Shown: positions 7,465 to 17,982, counted from the stretch's first letter. The stretch: 64,000 nt of DNA from Burkholderiaceae bacterium (GCA_030157545.1 JAOAUN010000084.1:375-64374), one strand, 5' to 3'. Made by a program: numbers and translations. The notes: generated from the letters alone by a model not told the origin.

Positions 7465-9260
7465 CCCAGCTGGTAGGCAGGCAGCGACAGGATCACGTGC
7501 AGCGCATTGCGCAACGCATCCTCCATATAGCTGTCAGCATGTTTCAAGTCGGCAGTGCCAAGATCGGATTCGAGCAGTGCGCCGATCTTCATGCGTGTTT
7601 CCGCATCGACCGGCACCGACAGGAAGCGCATCAGCAGATGATCAACTGCCTGCTGCGCACTCACGCATCCAGCGTTGCGCACCATCTGTGACAGGTCTAT
7701 GCGTGCCGGCATGCGCGGTATCGCCTTCACCTTCTCAATCGCCTTGCGCCACGCGTGATAGCTGGCGAGGCGCGTATTGAAATCTTCGTCGCGGTCGTTC
7801 TGCATCGACATCGATGTTACTTCTTTGTAGACAGGCTTGGTCGCAGTCGTGACGTCCATGCCCATAGCGACTTTCTCGGCGACTGGCGCGATGCCGTAGC
7901 GATCGTCGGCGACACGATCAGGCGCGACGAAATTCACTGAAGGGAAAACGGTGTCATAGACGAAGTTGCCACGCACGAGCAGAAGACCAGGCGTGATCCA
8001 GCTTTTTCCGCTGGTCCAGCCAGCCACATTCGGCGGATTCAACAATTTTTGTCCCATCGATTCGGTCAGCACGTTGAAGTCCGGAATGCCCGGCACTTCC
8101 GTCAAGCCCAGCTTGCGATAAGTTGAAACTGTCAGCTCCACCGGCGGCTTGATGCGCGTGCCGACCGATGCATCGCTGTAGAAGTCACGCGACTCGAATA
8201 CCGCTTCGAGGAAAGGGGCGACCTCGAATTTTTTGTCGCGAAGCAGCTTGCCAAGCTTCACGCGCATTGCCGGCGTCACGTCTTCACGCACAAAATAGCG
8301 ATACAGCTTAGACGCGATGTATTCCGAAGTCACCTGCTTGGCAAGGATGATGTCGATCACTTGAACGCCGTCAAAATTGCCGCTGTTGCCCAGCACCGTC
8401 TTGACGCCATCGTCATGCTGCTGCGGGTTCACGACATACTTGAGGCCCTTATAATTCCAGCCGGTGAATGCGCGCGCCGCTTCCTGAATGTCTTTTTCGG
8501 TGTAATTGCCGACACCCATCGTGAACAGCTCCATGATCTCGCGCGCGAAGTTCTCGTTCGGCGCGCCCTTCACGTTCACGCCGGCATCGAGCGACGCCAG
8601 CATCGCCGGATCTTGCGACACCGAGATCAGCAGATCACGGAAATTGCCGGTCGCTTTCGCGCGCAACAGTTCGTTCTGCTTCAACATCTTGCGGTAATCC
8701 TGCACCTTCTCATCGCCGGTCGCGAAATGGCCATGCCAGAAAAGCGCCATCTTCTCTTCCAGCGGGCGCTTGGTCGCTACCATGCGATTGGCCCACCAGT
8801 AGCCGATACGCTCCGTCTCGAGTTTGGTCACGCGCTTCCAGTAAAGGAAGCGATCGGCGACCTGCTGTAGCTTGCGGTTGCCGGCAGGCTTGGCCTTCAC
8901 ACCAAGCGCCTCACCAGTTGCCTTCGCCAGGTCGGTTGCGGCCGGTCGCGAAGGTGCGAACGGCTCAAGACCCGGGTCAAATGCACCGGAATCTTCAAAG
9001 GGCGGCAGCGGATTGCGGATCGACTGGTAATACACCAGCGAACGCACCGCTTGTTTCGGCGACATCGCCGCTAGTCGCGACACTTCGGCCGGTGTGCCGC
9101 CGAAGCCGGCACGCTCAAGCAAGTGGGCGGCGCGCTCGCGATTCCATTCGGGGGACGGTAACGGTTCAAGACTATCTTGCCATGCGACGGGGGCCGCATG
9201 AGCCATCAGGCCCGTACCAGCAAACAGTACGGTGAGGGCTAATTTTGGAAGTATTTTCAT
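7461..9260 (-). CDS. DUF1800 domain-containing protein
   Basis: WNRERAAHLLERAGFGGTPAEV, MALFWHGHFAT, NENFAREIMELFTMGVGNYTEKDIQEAARAFTGW; signal peptide from ATG at 9260; overlaps the DUF1501 gene by 4 bp. Confidence 0.92.
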   Translation of the reverse strand: MKILPKLALTVLFAGTGLMAHAAPVAWQDSLEPLPSPEWNRERAAHLLERAGFGGTPAEVSRLAAMSPKQAVRSLVYYQSIRNPLPPFEDSGAFDPGLEPFAPSRPAATDLAKATGEALGVKAKPAGNRKLQQVADRFLYWKRVTKLETERIGYWWANRMVATKRPLEEKMALFWHGHFATGDEKVQDYRKMLKQNELLRAKATGNFRDLLISVSQDPAMLASLDAGVNVKGAPNENFAREIMELFTMGVGNYTEKDIQEAARAFTGWNYKGLKYVVNPQQHDDGVKTVLGNSGNFDGVQVIDIILAKQVTSEYIASKLYRYFVREDVTPAMRVKLGKLLRDKKFEVAPFLEAVFESRDFYSDASVGTRIKPPVELTVSTYRKLGLTEVPGIPDFNVLTESMGQKLLNPPNVAGWTSGKSWITPGLLLVRGNFVYDTVFPSVNFVAPDRVADDRYGIAPVAEKVAMGMDVTTATKPVYKEVTSMSMQNDRDEDFNTRLASYHAWRKAIEKVKAIPRMPARIDLSQMVRNAGCVSAQQAVDHLLMRFLSVPVDAETRMKIGALLESDLGTADLKHADSYMEDALRNALHVILSLPAYQLG

Positions 9261-9853
9261 GAAGAGAGTGACTGCTGACAGCAGGTCAATGCAGGTAGCG
9301 AGGCTGGATGCGAAAGCTATAAGCCGGGCTAATGTTTTATTAAAAGTATTCAGTGGCCTGACTCTAGGCCTGAGCATGCCGGCTTGGCAATACGTTAAAT
9401 CATGATTTTCTGGCGCAAGGTTCCAGCACCACTTATCATTTGGGGATCACGCAGTCGCACTTCCCTGATTAATCATCTGAAAGAAACAGAACTGCAAAAC
9501 GACATACTGACCATCACCAAAATTAATCAGTCATCCGACTTTTCGATGGACTTGTTCATGTGACTTGGTACACGATCAGCGCAACAAAACAAACACGATT
9601 CAAATGCAGTACTGCAGCGCCGTTGCGCTAGTGACATGATTGCTCCCGGCCTGTTATTTTTCATAAGCCGTCCAATACTTGAAAAATTCGTGGCAATAGA
9701 GGTTTGCCGGCAAAGGCACTGATTGCGTAGAGGATTCACCACAAAATAAATACATTCCAAACTCATCAGACAAGCTCGCTAAAGCCATAAGGGGGCAGTG
9801 AATGCCTTATGCTACGGGGAGATTGCACTCCCAAAAAAGAAAGGGCTACTCAA

Positions 9854-10285
9854 ATGAACGTCATAGCGGAATTCAAGCAATTCGCCATCAAGGGCAACGT
9901 CATTGATCTGGCAGTGGGCGTGATAATAGGTGGCGCTTTCGGCAAGATCGTCAGCTCGCTGGTAGAGGACATCATCATGCCCGTCGTCGGCAAGCTGGCT
10001 GGCAATCTGGATTTTTCGAATTTATTTATTTTGCTCGGCGATGTGCCAGCCGGGACAGTGCGCACTCTGTCCGAATTGAAAAAAGCGGGTGTGCCTGTCC
10101 TTGCTTACGGCAATTTTCTCTCCGTGGCACTGAATTTCCTGATCCTTGCTTTTGTGATTTTCATGATGGTCAAGCAGATTAACCGGTTGAAAATTGCAGA
10201 ACCGGAAGTGGCAACTGTTATGCCACCGCCGATACAAGAGGACATTGTGCTGCTACGAGAAATTCGCGACGCGCTCAAAAAATAA
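9854..10285 (+). CDS. mscL: Large-conductance mechanosensitive channel MscL
   Basis: [43 protein letters not shown]. Confidence 0.97.
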   Translation: MNVIAEFKQFAIKGNVIDLAVGVIIGGAFGKIVSSLVEDIIMPVVGKLAGNLDFSNLFILLGDVPAGTVRTLSELKKAGVPVLAYGNFLSVALNFLILAFVIFMMVKQINRLKIAEPEVATVMPPPIQEDIVLLREIRDALKK

Positions 10286-10376
10286 GCAGCGAACTCAGGC
10301 TTGCGTATGCTGGCACCGCAAAGCTCGAACAGCAGATCTGGCTTTCAGGATCTTCTTTCGAACGACTCTGCAGCAA

Positions 10377-10748
10377 TCAGGGTGTCATCAGACAGGCCTT
10401 AGCGGCCTTGGCCACCGCAGCACGGTAGCGCTTCGCCAATGCCAGCACATCGTCTCCGCGCAGCGCGCTGCCACGCTCGCCTGCAATGGATGACGCGTGG
10501 GCGGCAGTGGCGACATCGGTATAGTCCGAATACGGAATCTCCCCGGCCAGACTATCAAGCATGCACGAGCATTTATAGACCATTTCCTGCCGCAGTCTTT
10601 CCGGATGCGCTTGTATGCATTCTTCGATGAAGAGAATGCGATCCAGAGTCGGGTAGTCGATGATTTGTGCATGACTCGCCTGCGCAATGACGCAGCCGGC
10701 CATCAATAAGGTGGAGATCATCATTCGCCGGATCATAATAAGCCTCAT
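10377..10748 (-). CDS. Small secreted hypothetical protein at the end of the xox cluster
   Basis: Signal peptide (ISTLLMAGCVIAQASHAQ), CSC motif; 4 bp downstream of xoxJ on the same strand. Confidence 0.6.
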   Translation of the reverse strand: MRLIMIRRMMISTLLMAGCVIAQASHAQIIDYPTLDRILFIEECIQAHPERLRQEMVYKCSCMLDSLAGEIPYSDYTDVATAAHASSIAGERGSALRGDDVLALAKRYRAAVAKAAKACLMTP

Positions 10749-10752
10749 TTTC

Positions 10753-11649
10753 TTATTTTTTATTTTGCATGGAATCGGTCAGTGTCAGATGCTGTGTTTG
10801 CGGCTGATCCCTTAGCGGCACATGATATTGAGTGAGGATATTGCGTATCTCTGCCTGATTGTCATCAATCAGTGTTTGTACCTTTTCCTTCCATGCTTTA
10901 TCTTCCTGGCGCACGCCCATCGCAATGCCGAAATCAAGTTGATTGCCAATGACGGAATGCAGAGGAATCACGGCCAGTGGTTTTGAGTTAACCCGGCCTG
11001 AAAAAAATCCGGCGATAGGCCCCCACAACAAAACAGCATCTATTTTGCCGCCGGCCAGATCACGCTCGACAATCTGGCCCGCATAATATTCAGGGTCGGC
11101 GTTCAGCATGGGATAGGCCACGGCTTGCTCCAGCAGCCCGTTTTGCATTAGCCACAATGCGGCAGGTGACTGTACTTGCACGCCAATTTTCATCGATTCG
11201 AGCGCAGGTTTTGGCAGCGCAAGGAACTCCGCTTCACTGCTGATACCGGCCGTGGCCTTTTCATTTGACACCACGATCGCATACGCAGAATGGAAGTAAG
11301 GCCTGGTCGGTGAGGCCTGATCATAGTCGGCAGGAATACCCATCACCAGATCGCAGCTGAAGCGCTCGCCGGGCAATTTGAAACGCAAGGTATTGCGAAT
11401 GAAGCCCATCCTTTGTGGGAAGTAAATGTACTCCAGTTTCCATCCCAGCCTCTGCGCAAACAGCTCAGCAATTTTATTCTCAAAGCCCTCTCCTTTTTTA
11501 TTGGAGAACGGCAGATTATTCGGGTCACTGCAGACCCTCAGCACCCCATCCGGCATGAACTGTTCGCCAGCAACAGCAACATGGCCGGCGAAAAATGATG
11601 TCGATAACAGCAAGAATAAAAATAGTTTCAGTGGATGGCATCGCTCCAT
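10753..11649 (-). CDS. xoxJ: Quinoprotein dehydrogenase-associated periplasmic substrate-binding-like protein (XoxJ/MoxJ-like)
   Basis: LRVCSDPNNLPFSNKKGEGFENKIAELFAQRLGWKLEYIYFPQRMGFIRNTL; location next to xoxF and cytochrome c. Confidence 0.85.
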   Translation of the reverse strand: MERCHPLKLFLFLLLSTSFFAGHVAVAGEQFMPDGVLRVCSDPNNLPFSNKKGEGFENKIAELFAQRLGWKLEYIYFPQRMGFIRNTLRFKLPGERFSCDLVMGIPADYDQASPTRPYFHSAYAIVVSNEKATAGISSEAEFLALPKPALESMKIGVQVQSPAALWLMQNGLLEQAVAYPMLNADPEYYAGQIVERDLAGGKIDAVLLWGPIAGFFSGRVNSKPLAVIPLHSVIGNQLDFGIAMGVRQEDKAWKEKVQTLIDDNQAEIRNILTQYHVPLRDQPQTQHLTLTDSMQNKK

Positions 11650-11681
11650 GACAATTCCTCTTTGTATTTTTTATGGATGGA

Positions 11682-12071
11682 TCAATCGATACTCTCGACC
11701 TTAGCCCTGACAATGTCGCCATTCGAGCGCCCCTTCAGGTAGCGATACAGTTGCTCGATATTGTCAGTCACCTGCTTGTTCTCTTTGAATGTCGGCATGC
11801 CTTTATCCAGACGCCCGTCCGTCACCGTATGGATGAATTCTTCGCGACTGATTCTCTTCAGGCTTTCCAGCAGCGATGGTCCCACCAAACCTTCCTGATT
11901 GGCACCATGGCAACGGTCGCAGGCAGCAGCACGCCAGGTACGAAATCCGGTGAGGGTATTGCCGTCAACTTTCGTACCGTCGACAACTGTGTAGAGCTCG
12001 TTCTTGATTTCGCCTGCTTGCACAGCACTTGCAAGCAACAAGGCAATGATAAAAAATGGGTGAACTTTCAC
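11682..12071 (-). CDS. xoxG: c-type cytochrome, XoxG-like
   Basis: Signal peptide and AAACDRCHGANQEGLVGPSLL haem-binding CxxCH. Confidence 0.8.
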   Translation of the reverse strand: MKVHPFFIIALLLASAVQAGEIKNELYTVVDGTKVDGNTLTGFRTWRAAACDRCHGANQEGLVGPSLLESLKRISREEFIHTVTDGRLDKGMPTFKENKQVTDNIEQLYRYLKGRSNGDIVRAKVESID

Positions 12072-12153
12072 GGCATGGCTCTCCGAAAAAATGAGCTTGC
12101 TGAAGATAGGTATCCCGGAAGACCGGGATACCTGAGCCTTGAACAGCGTCGTT

Positions 12154-13950
12154 TTATTCCAGAGTAAAAACCGTCAGTGTTCCACCGAGATCGGTGTAGT
12201 TTTTCAACTCTTTGTAGCCACCCACAGCGCCGAGGCCATCGCTATCTTTTTCAAGACCAGCTGCCATACCGATTCCAGCCCAGCCACCGATGCCAGAGAA
12301 GACACCGACATACTGTTTACCCGCATGCATATAGGTAAATACGTTGCCAATGATGCCGGACGGCGTCTTGAACTTGAAAAGCTCCTTGCCGTTTAGGTCT
12401 ACGGCCTTCAGGTAGCCTTCCAGCGTGCCATAGAACACGACGTCACCTGCCGTTGACAGTGCGCCAGACCAGACAGAAAATTTCTCTGGCTTGGACCAGA
12501 CGATCTTACCGGTGCCAGCATCCCATGCAATGAAATTACCCATGCCGCCATGGCTTTTCGGTGCAGGGAACATAGACAGCGTGGCGCCAACATACGGCTG
12601 GCCGGCAACATAATCAACTTTGAACGGTTCATAGTTCATGCAGACATGATTGGTCGGCACATAAAACAAGCCGGTCTTGGGGTTGAAGGATGCAGGTTGC
12701 TGGTCTTTGGAACCCAGGGCGGCTGGACAGACACCTTTGGTATCAACATCAGGGCCATTGAGAGCAGTCGAATAGCGTGGATCAACTTGCGGACGGCCGG
12801 ATTTCATGTCGACGTGCGTGGCCCAGTTGACTGCGGGGTCGAATTTCTCGGCCACCAGCAATTCACCCGTTACGCGATCCAGCGTGTAACCAAAGCCGTT
12901 GCGGTCGAAGTGCACCAAAGCCTTGCGCATCTGTCCCTTGTGCTTGATATCGGCCAGGATCATTTCGTTGATGCCGTCGAAATCCCACTGGTCAAATGGC
13001 GTCATTTGATAAACCCATTTAACTTTGCCGGTGTCGAGGTCGCGCGCCCAAATCGCCATTGACCATTTGTTGTCGCCAGGGCGCTGCGCAGGATTCCAGG
13101 TTGAAGGATTACCACTGCCGTAGTAAAGAAGGTTACTGGCCTTGTCCCAGCTGTACCATCCCCAAGTCGTGCCGCCACCTATTTTCCACTGGTCTGCTTT
13201 CCAGGTTTTCAGGGAAGAGTCTTTACCGACCGGGGTGACTTTGCCATCGGCCCAAGTAGTAGTGACATTGGGATCAATCAGCATTTCCTCATCGGGACCC
13301 ACACTGTACCCACGCCAGACCAGTTTGCCGTCAGAGAGTTTGTAGGCACTGATATAGCCGCGCACGCCCCACTCACCCCCAGATATGCCCGTAATAACTT
13401 TATCGCCAAAAATATGTGGCGCGTTGGTGTTGACGGCACCCAGTTTCGAATCACCGTTTTTCACTTTCCAAACAACTTTGCCAGTATTGGCATCCAGCGC
13501 CACCAGCATGCTGTCTGCCTGTTGGAGAATGACTTTACCGTCCGCATAGGCTAGTCCGCGATTGACTGTGTCGCAGCACATTTGTGCGATGACGGAGGTA
13601 TCCTGTTTAGGCTCAAATTTCCATTTAATCTCTTGCGTAGCCACATCTACTGCGAATACCTTGTTCGGGAAAGCGCTATGCAAATACATCATATTGCCAA
13701 TGACCAGAGGCGACCCTTCGTGTCCACGCAATACACCCGTAGACATCATCCAGGCAACCTTCAGCTTTTTGACATTTGATTTATTAATCTGACTTAGCTC
13801 GCTGTATCGATGATTGGCAAAGTCGCCTGCCTGCATGGCCCAGTTTGCGGGATTCGCGCTCAGCTTGGCTAATTCATCGTTTGCAACGACGGTATCTGCG
13901 AGCATGCTGGTGGCTAGTGCACCTAGCCAAAGTAGCCTGAAGACTTTCAT
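12154..13950 (-). CDS. xoxF: PQQ-dependent methanol/ethanol-type dehydrogenase, XoxF-like (lanthanide-type)
   Basis: PQQ-ADH repeats, [15 protein letters not shown] disulfide, [13 protein letters not shown] with the extra Asp of lanthanide-type enzymes. Confidence 0.93.
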   Translation of the reverse strand: MKVFRLLWLGALATSMLADTVVANDELAKLSANPANWAMQAGDFANHRYSELSQINKSNVKKLKVAWMMSTGVLRGHEGSPLVIGNMMYLHSAFPNKVFAVDVATQEIKWKFEPKQDTSVIAQMCCDTVNRGLAYADGKVILQQADSMLVALDANTGKVVWKVKNGDSKLGAVNTNAPHIFGDKVITGISGGEWGVRGYISAYKLSDGKLVWRGYSVGPDEEMLIDPNVTTTWADGKVTPVGKDSSLKTWKADQWKIGGGTTWGWYSWDKASNLLYYGSGNPSTWNPAQRPGDNKWSMAIWARDLDTGKVKWVYQMTPFDQWDFDGINEMILADIKHKGQMRKALVHFDRNGFGYTLDRVTGELLVAEKFDPAVNWATHVDMKSGRPQVDPRYSTALNGPDVDTKGVCPAALGSKDQQPASFNPKTGLFYVPTNHVCMNYEPFKVDYVAGQPYVGATLSMFPAPKSHGGMGNFIAWDAGTGKIVWSKPEKFSVWSGALSTAGDVVFYGTLEGYLKAVDLNGKELFKFKTPSGIIGNVFTYMHAGKQYVGVFSGIGGWAGIGMAAGLEKDSDGLGAVGGYKELKNYTDLGGTLTVFTLE

Positions 13951-14197
13951 AGTGGGTCTCTCCTCATTATTAGATTTCAAATGCTGCTATTGACCGAACA
14001 TCCCGTGCCACTTAATTAATCAAATGACAATGCATGTTCTATCAGCAGACATTAATGAAATCAATAACGTTTGGATTAACTAGTACATCAGCGTTGTAAG
14101 CAAGTTGAATCCGTCCATACGCGACAACACATTTATTCGCTTTTATAGTGCAAATAAATCAGTGATTCATGCCACGCACAGATCGCGCGTTTACAGC

Positions 14198-15115
14198 TCA
14201 AGGGCTCGACTGCACTGAATGCCGTTTGATCAGGGTCACCACCAATTCGGTCACGAAAGGCAATATGCCAGTCTGATTATCGTGCGAGGGGTTGTATTCG
14301 ACGAGTTCAATGGCCAACAGTGCCGGATGTGCGCCAAGCAGCATCAGCGCTTCAAGTAAAGCGGCTTGCCGAATACCACCTGCCACGGGTGAGCCAACCG
14401 CCGGCGTTTCGTCCGGATCCAACGCGTCCAAATCGATAGTGATGCCAAAGCCGACCGTGCCGGTCTGCGCAATGCGTAGCGCGTCGCGCATAACGGCATC
14501 GAGTCCGCGCTCTGCCACTTCATCCATATGAAAAATACGCACGCCCAGTGCAGCCAGCAGCGCTTCTTCGCCGGCCTCGAAGCTGCGCACCCCAATAAGA
14601 CAAACACGGCGCGGGTCGAGACTGACGCCGCCGCCAATGCCGGTGAGCTCGGGTGCGCCATGACCTAACAGGCAAGCCAGCGGCATGCCGTGCAAGGCAC
14701 CGCTGGGTGAGGTATGAACAGTGTGCGCATCCATGTGAGCATCAATCCATATCAGCCCGATCGGCTCAGTCGTGCTGAGCGTCTGTGCCACGCCTTTCCA
14801 GGTGCCGATTGCGCATGAATGGTCGCCGCCCAGCACCAGTGGAAAGCCCCCCTCTTTTATAACAGCGCTGACTTGCCCGGCCAATTTTGTACAGATGGCG
14901 CTGACGACGCTAAGCTCATCACCTGCTTGCGGCTGCAGCATGGCACGCCAATGCACATCCATGCCGCGCCCTGCCAATTGGGCAGCCAATCCGCCTTCGC
15001 ACAAAACCTCCGGCCCGGACGCGCAACCCCGGTCCTGCGCGCCATGGCCGCTTGCCACGCCGATTATCTGTACCGGCTTGAACCGATGAAGCGATGCTGC
15101 CTTGGGATTATTCAT
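14198..15115 (-). CDS. Arginase
   Basis: LGGDHSCAIGTWKG, IDAHMDAHT, SPSGALHGMPLACLLG, ITIDLDALDPDETPAVGSPVAGG. Confidence 0.93.
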   Translation of the reverse strand: MNNPKAASLHRFKPVQIIGVASGHGAQDRGCASGPEVLCEGGLAAQLAGRGMDVHWRAMLQPQAGDELSVVSAICTKLAGQVSAVIKEGGFPLVLGGDHSCAIGTWKGVAQTLSTTEPIGLIWIDAHMDAHTVHTSPSGALHGMPLACLLGHGAPELTGIGGGVSLDPRRVCLIGVRSFEAGEEALLAALGVRIFHMDEVAERGLDAVMRDALRIAQTGTVGFGITIDLDALDPDETPAVGSPVAGGIRQAALLEALMLLGAHPALLAIELVEYNPSHDNQTGILPFVTELVVTLIKRHSVQSSP

Positions 15116-15268
15116 CGCACACGCTCCGTATCTGCCAAGCAAAAATTGGCAATCTCCTGCTTTGACAATCTCCCGGCTGAATTGCTCACGATATTCAACA
15201 TTGCTGATGCTATGCGTGCAGGCCTATAATAAATTCGTCATTAAAATTTAACCGAAGGAGCCAGCATC

Positions 15269-15379
15269 ATGAGCAAAAGCCAGGACAGTAAAAAAGCGGT
15301 TAAGAAAGAACCGTTGAAGACGCCTAAGGAAAAGAAAGAAGCCAAAAAAATCAAAAAAGAGGCATCGAAGCGTCAATAA
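15269..15379 (+). CDS. Small lysine-rich protein (36 aa)
   Basis: MSKSQDSKKAVKKEPLKTPKEKKEAKKIKKEASKRQ*; AAGGAG Shine-Dalgarno at about 15254-15259; absent from the supplied ORF track (below its length cutoff). Confidence 0.6.
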   Translation: MSKSQDSKKAVKKEPLKTPKEKKEAKKIKKEASKRQ

Positions 15380-15387
15380 TTTTTTTG

Positions 15388-15425
15388 CGCAGGGGCAGAC
15401 CTTACAAAATGTGGCAGCCCCTGTT
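15388..15425. terminator. Hairpin terminator after the small lysine-rich ORF
   Basis: GCAGGGGC ... GCCCCTGT stem between convergent genes. Confidence 0.4.
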
Positions 15426-15430
15426 TGCCA

Positions 15431-15688
15431 TTACTTCTTTTGCGGTGCGCTGCGTTTGGGCGGAGTGTGAGGGCGGGATTTGTTTTTTTGTTCGAAAATA
15501 GTTTTTGCATCTGCCTCGGCGCGTTCCAGTGTGCGCATGGCGGGATCATCATCATGCCGCGTAAAAAAATCAGCGGCCTGCGCGCGCATCACATGCTTGA
15601 TCGCGTCTTCGTCTGACAGGTCATAAATTTCTGTCATCAGTGTCGTGACTTCATCCAGGTATTCTTCATACGTCATCTGTTCCCCCAT
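15431..15688 (-). CDS. Conserved-looking acidic hypothetical protein
   Basis: 85-aa ORF MGEQMTYEEYLDEVTTLMTEIYDLSDEDAIKHVMRAQ; compact same-strand spacing with upstream gene. Confidence 0.5.
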   Translation of the reverse strand: MGEQMTYEEYLDEVTTLMTEIYDLSDEDAIKHVMRAQAADFFTRHDDDPAMRTLERAEADAKTIFEQKNKSRPHTPPKRSAPQKK

Positions 15689-15702
15689 CTTTCATTCCGT
15701 AT

Positions 15703-16746
15703 TTAATCAATCGGCGCGTATGCCTGCATGACCTTGCCGGCAAGTTTCCTGCCGCTCAACCACGCGCCCTCCACTTTGCCACCATGGAGCCAGTCGCCGC
15801 ACAGACCCAAAGCATGTTCGGTTGACCACGCACAAGCTTGTTGCATTGCCGGTCCGGTATTGGCGTAGCGCCAGCGGTGAGCCAGCCAAGTCTGTGGAGC
15901 AGGTGCACCGAGTTCGGCAAAAGCCGCGAGCAGTTCTTTGGCAACGCTCTCCGCATCCTGTTCCAGATGTGTCTGACTCCATTCCGCGCTCGCGTGCAGC
16001 AGCCAAGTCTCTTGTGATCCACGGCCCGGTTTGCTGTTATCGCGCGCAATCCAGCGCAACGGCCCTTGATTGACGAACGCGGCATCAAACGGCAGGGACA
16101 GTGGCGCGGCATACTGCAGCATCAGCGCCCAGCTTGCCTGCATGGTCGCGCTTTCAGCGAGCTCTGCCAGGTCGGGAACATGCGGCCGGACCAGTGGCAG
16201 TGCCTGCGGTGCCGGTACCGCGAGCAGCACGACATCGAAGCGCTGCGTATGCCAGCCATGTTCTTCCGATTGCAATTGCCAGCCTGACGCATCCTGTTGT
16301 AAAGCGCGCACCGTACATTGCGTTTCCACCTGCAGACTCTCGGCCATCAAGCGAGCCGGTGCGGTCATGCGTGGCACGCCGACAAAACGTTCGACGCTCG
16401 GGTCGGGTCTGCTTGCCGGATTGTTTACTCTGTCTCCGATAACCTGCAAGCGCGGCGACCATAATTGCGCAACACCGGCTTGCTGCCATTGCGCGAGCGC
16501 CACACGAAACGCGGGGTCGTTCGCCGTAAAGTATTGCGCACCATGGTCACACTGCCAGTCATCAACACGGCGCGTGCTCATGCGTCCTGCTACGCCGCGG
16601 CTTTTTTCAAATACGGTAACCAGCATGCCATGCTGCTGCAGATGTGTAGCGCAAGAAAGGCCGGCCATGCCTGCGCCGATCACGGCAATTTGCAGGGGAG
16701 AATCCGGTTTCAAGCTGTTCGCTATCACAGCCACCCCTGCAACCAC
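15703..16746 (-). CDS. FAD-dependent amine oxidoreductase, renalase-like
   Basis: IAVIGAGMAGLSCATHLQQHGMLVTVFEKSRGVAGRMSTRR and CGDWLHGGKVEGAWLSGRKLA. Confidence 0.88.
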   Translation of the reverse strand: MVAGVAVIANSLKPDSPLQIAVIGAGMAGLSCATHLQQHGMLVTVFEKSRGVAGRMSTRRVDDWQCDHGAQYFTANDPAFRVALAQWQQAGVAQLWSPRLQVIGDRVNNPASRPDPSVERFVGVPRMTAPARLMAESLQVETQCTVRALQQDASGWQLQSEEHGWHTQRFDVVLLAVPAPQALPLVRPHVPDLAELAESATMQASWALMLQYAAPLSLPFDAAFVNQGPLRWIARDNSKPGRGSQETWLLHASAEWSQTHLEQDAESVAKELLAAFAELGAPAPQTWLAHRWRYANTGPAMQQACAWSTEHALGLCGDWLHGGKVEGAWLSGRKLAGKVMQAYAPID

Positions 16747-16961
16747 TTGCTGCGATCAGACAACTCAAGCCACGGCAATACCAATACCCGCCGCGAATGC
16801 AGCGCTTCCAGTTCTATGCTCTCTATGGCATGCAAGGGCGTCTCCGGTTCGACTACTTTGGTCACGATAAAATGCTTTTCCTTGTTGCGTGGCTGCGCCG
16901 CTGTCCACTTGCTGCGCAAGAGTTTTTTCGGATTCAGGCGCAGCGTATTCCGGGAAGACAT
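16725..16961 (-). CDS. TIGR02450-type Trp-rich small protein
   Basis: LNPKKLLRSKWTAAQPRNKEKHFIVTKVVEPE...LEALHSRRVLVLPWLELSDRSKWLQGW. Confidence 0.75.
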   Translation of the reverse strand: MSSRNTLRLNPKKLLRSKWTAAQPRNKEKHFIVTKVVEPETPLHAIESIELEALHSRRVLVLPWLELSDRSKWLQGWL

Positions 16962-17969
16962 TTATGTTCCTGCTGCTTCCGGCACCACCAGCTTTGGCGC
17001 ACCCTTAATTTCGGATTCAAACGCACGCAGCCGTTTGTAGACAGAAATAAGCTCGACAATAGTTCCCCAGCTGCGCACCAGAAATTGAAATGACATTTCG
17101 ACCCGGCCAAAAGCACGTACGATCTGCTGCATCACGCCAAGTGTGATGGCACCGGCGACGACTGTCGGGCCGAGTGCGATGTAGGGCACCAGCACGCCGA
17201 ATTGCAGATAAGTGAATTTGGCAACATCAAAATACATGTAGTGGAAAAACAGGCGGAAATAATTTTTCCGCACTTGAGAGAATAAATCCTGGACCACGGA
17301 TTCTGATCCGCGCAGGTGATCGTCTTCTGCCAGCACCAGTTCCTTGCGATACGCTGCTTCGACTCTCTGGTTGTTGAATTCCAGTCCCGGCAGCTTGATA
17401 CCAACAAAAGCCAGCACCACCGTGCCCAGTAACGCAAACAATACCGCCACATAAACTAACGCATGGTCGACAGCGCCCAAAAACGGGACTTCACCGATTT
17501 TTTCCGACAACGTCCACAGAATAGGCAGGAAAGCAACCAGGGTCATCACGGAATCGAGCATGTTTGCGCCCAGCGATTCCATAATGTTTGCGAAACGCTT
17601 GGTATCTTCCTGCACGCGCTGGCTCGACCCTTCGATATGACGCAGCTTTTGCCAATGCGACATGTAAAAATCATTCATCGCCTGACGCCAGCGAAATACC
17701 CAGTGTTTGGTAAAAAACGTCAGCAGCACGGCCACCAGCACATAGGTACCGGCAAGTCGGCCAAAGCTCATCAGGAAACTAAAAAATTCCGGCAAGGTCA
17801 CCGCGCCCGGCTTGCTCAATGCTTTTTGCACCAGATCGTAGAAGCCGCCGAACCAGTCATTAATGGCGACATCAATCTGTACCTGATACCAGGTGCCGCC
17901 AAAAATCACGGCCGCACCCAGCCAGGCCCACAGAGCGAGTTGTCGGGAAAAGAAAAAAGATTTGAACAT
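16962..17969 (-). CDS. SbmA/BacA-like transporter family membrane protein
   Basis: FNDW-like INDWFGGFYDLVQKAL, HWVFRWRQAMNDFYMSHWQKLRHIEGSSQRVQEDTKRFANIMESLG. Confidence 0.8.
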   Translation of the reverse strand: MFKSFFFSRQLALWAWLGAAVIFGGTWYQVQIDVAINDWFGGFYDLVQKALSKPGAVTLPEFFSFLMSFGRLAGTYVLVAVLLTFFTKHWVFRWRQAMNDFYMSHWQKLRHIEGSSQRVQEDTKRFANIMESLGANMLDSVMTLVAFLPILWTLSEKIGEVPFLGAVDHALVYVAVLFALLGTVVLAFVGIKLPGLEFNNQRVEAAYRKELVLAEDDHLRGSESVVQDLFSQVRKNYFRLFFHYMYFDVAKFTYLQFGVLVPYIALGPTVVAGAITLGVMQQIVRAFGRVEMSFQFLVRSWGTIVELISVYKRLRAFESEIKGAPKLVVPEAAGT

Positions 17970-17982
17970 GGGGTGTCTCTTT

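Noticed and set aside
16070-16870. 266-aa Cys/Ala-rich plus-strand ORF
   Set aside because: Antisense to the renalase-like gene; no domain.
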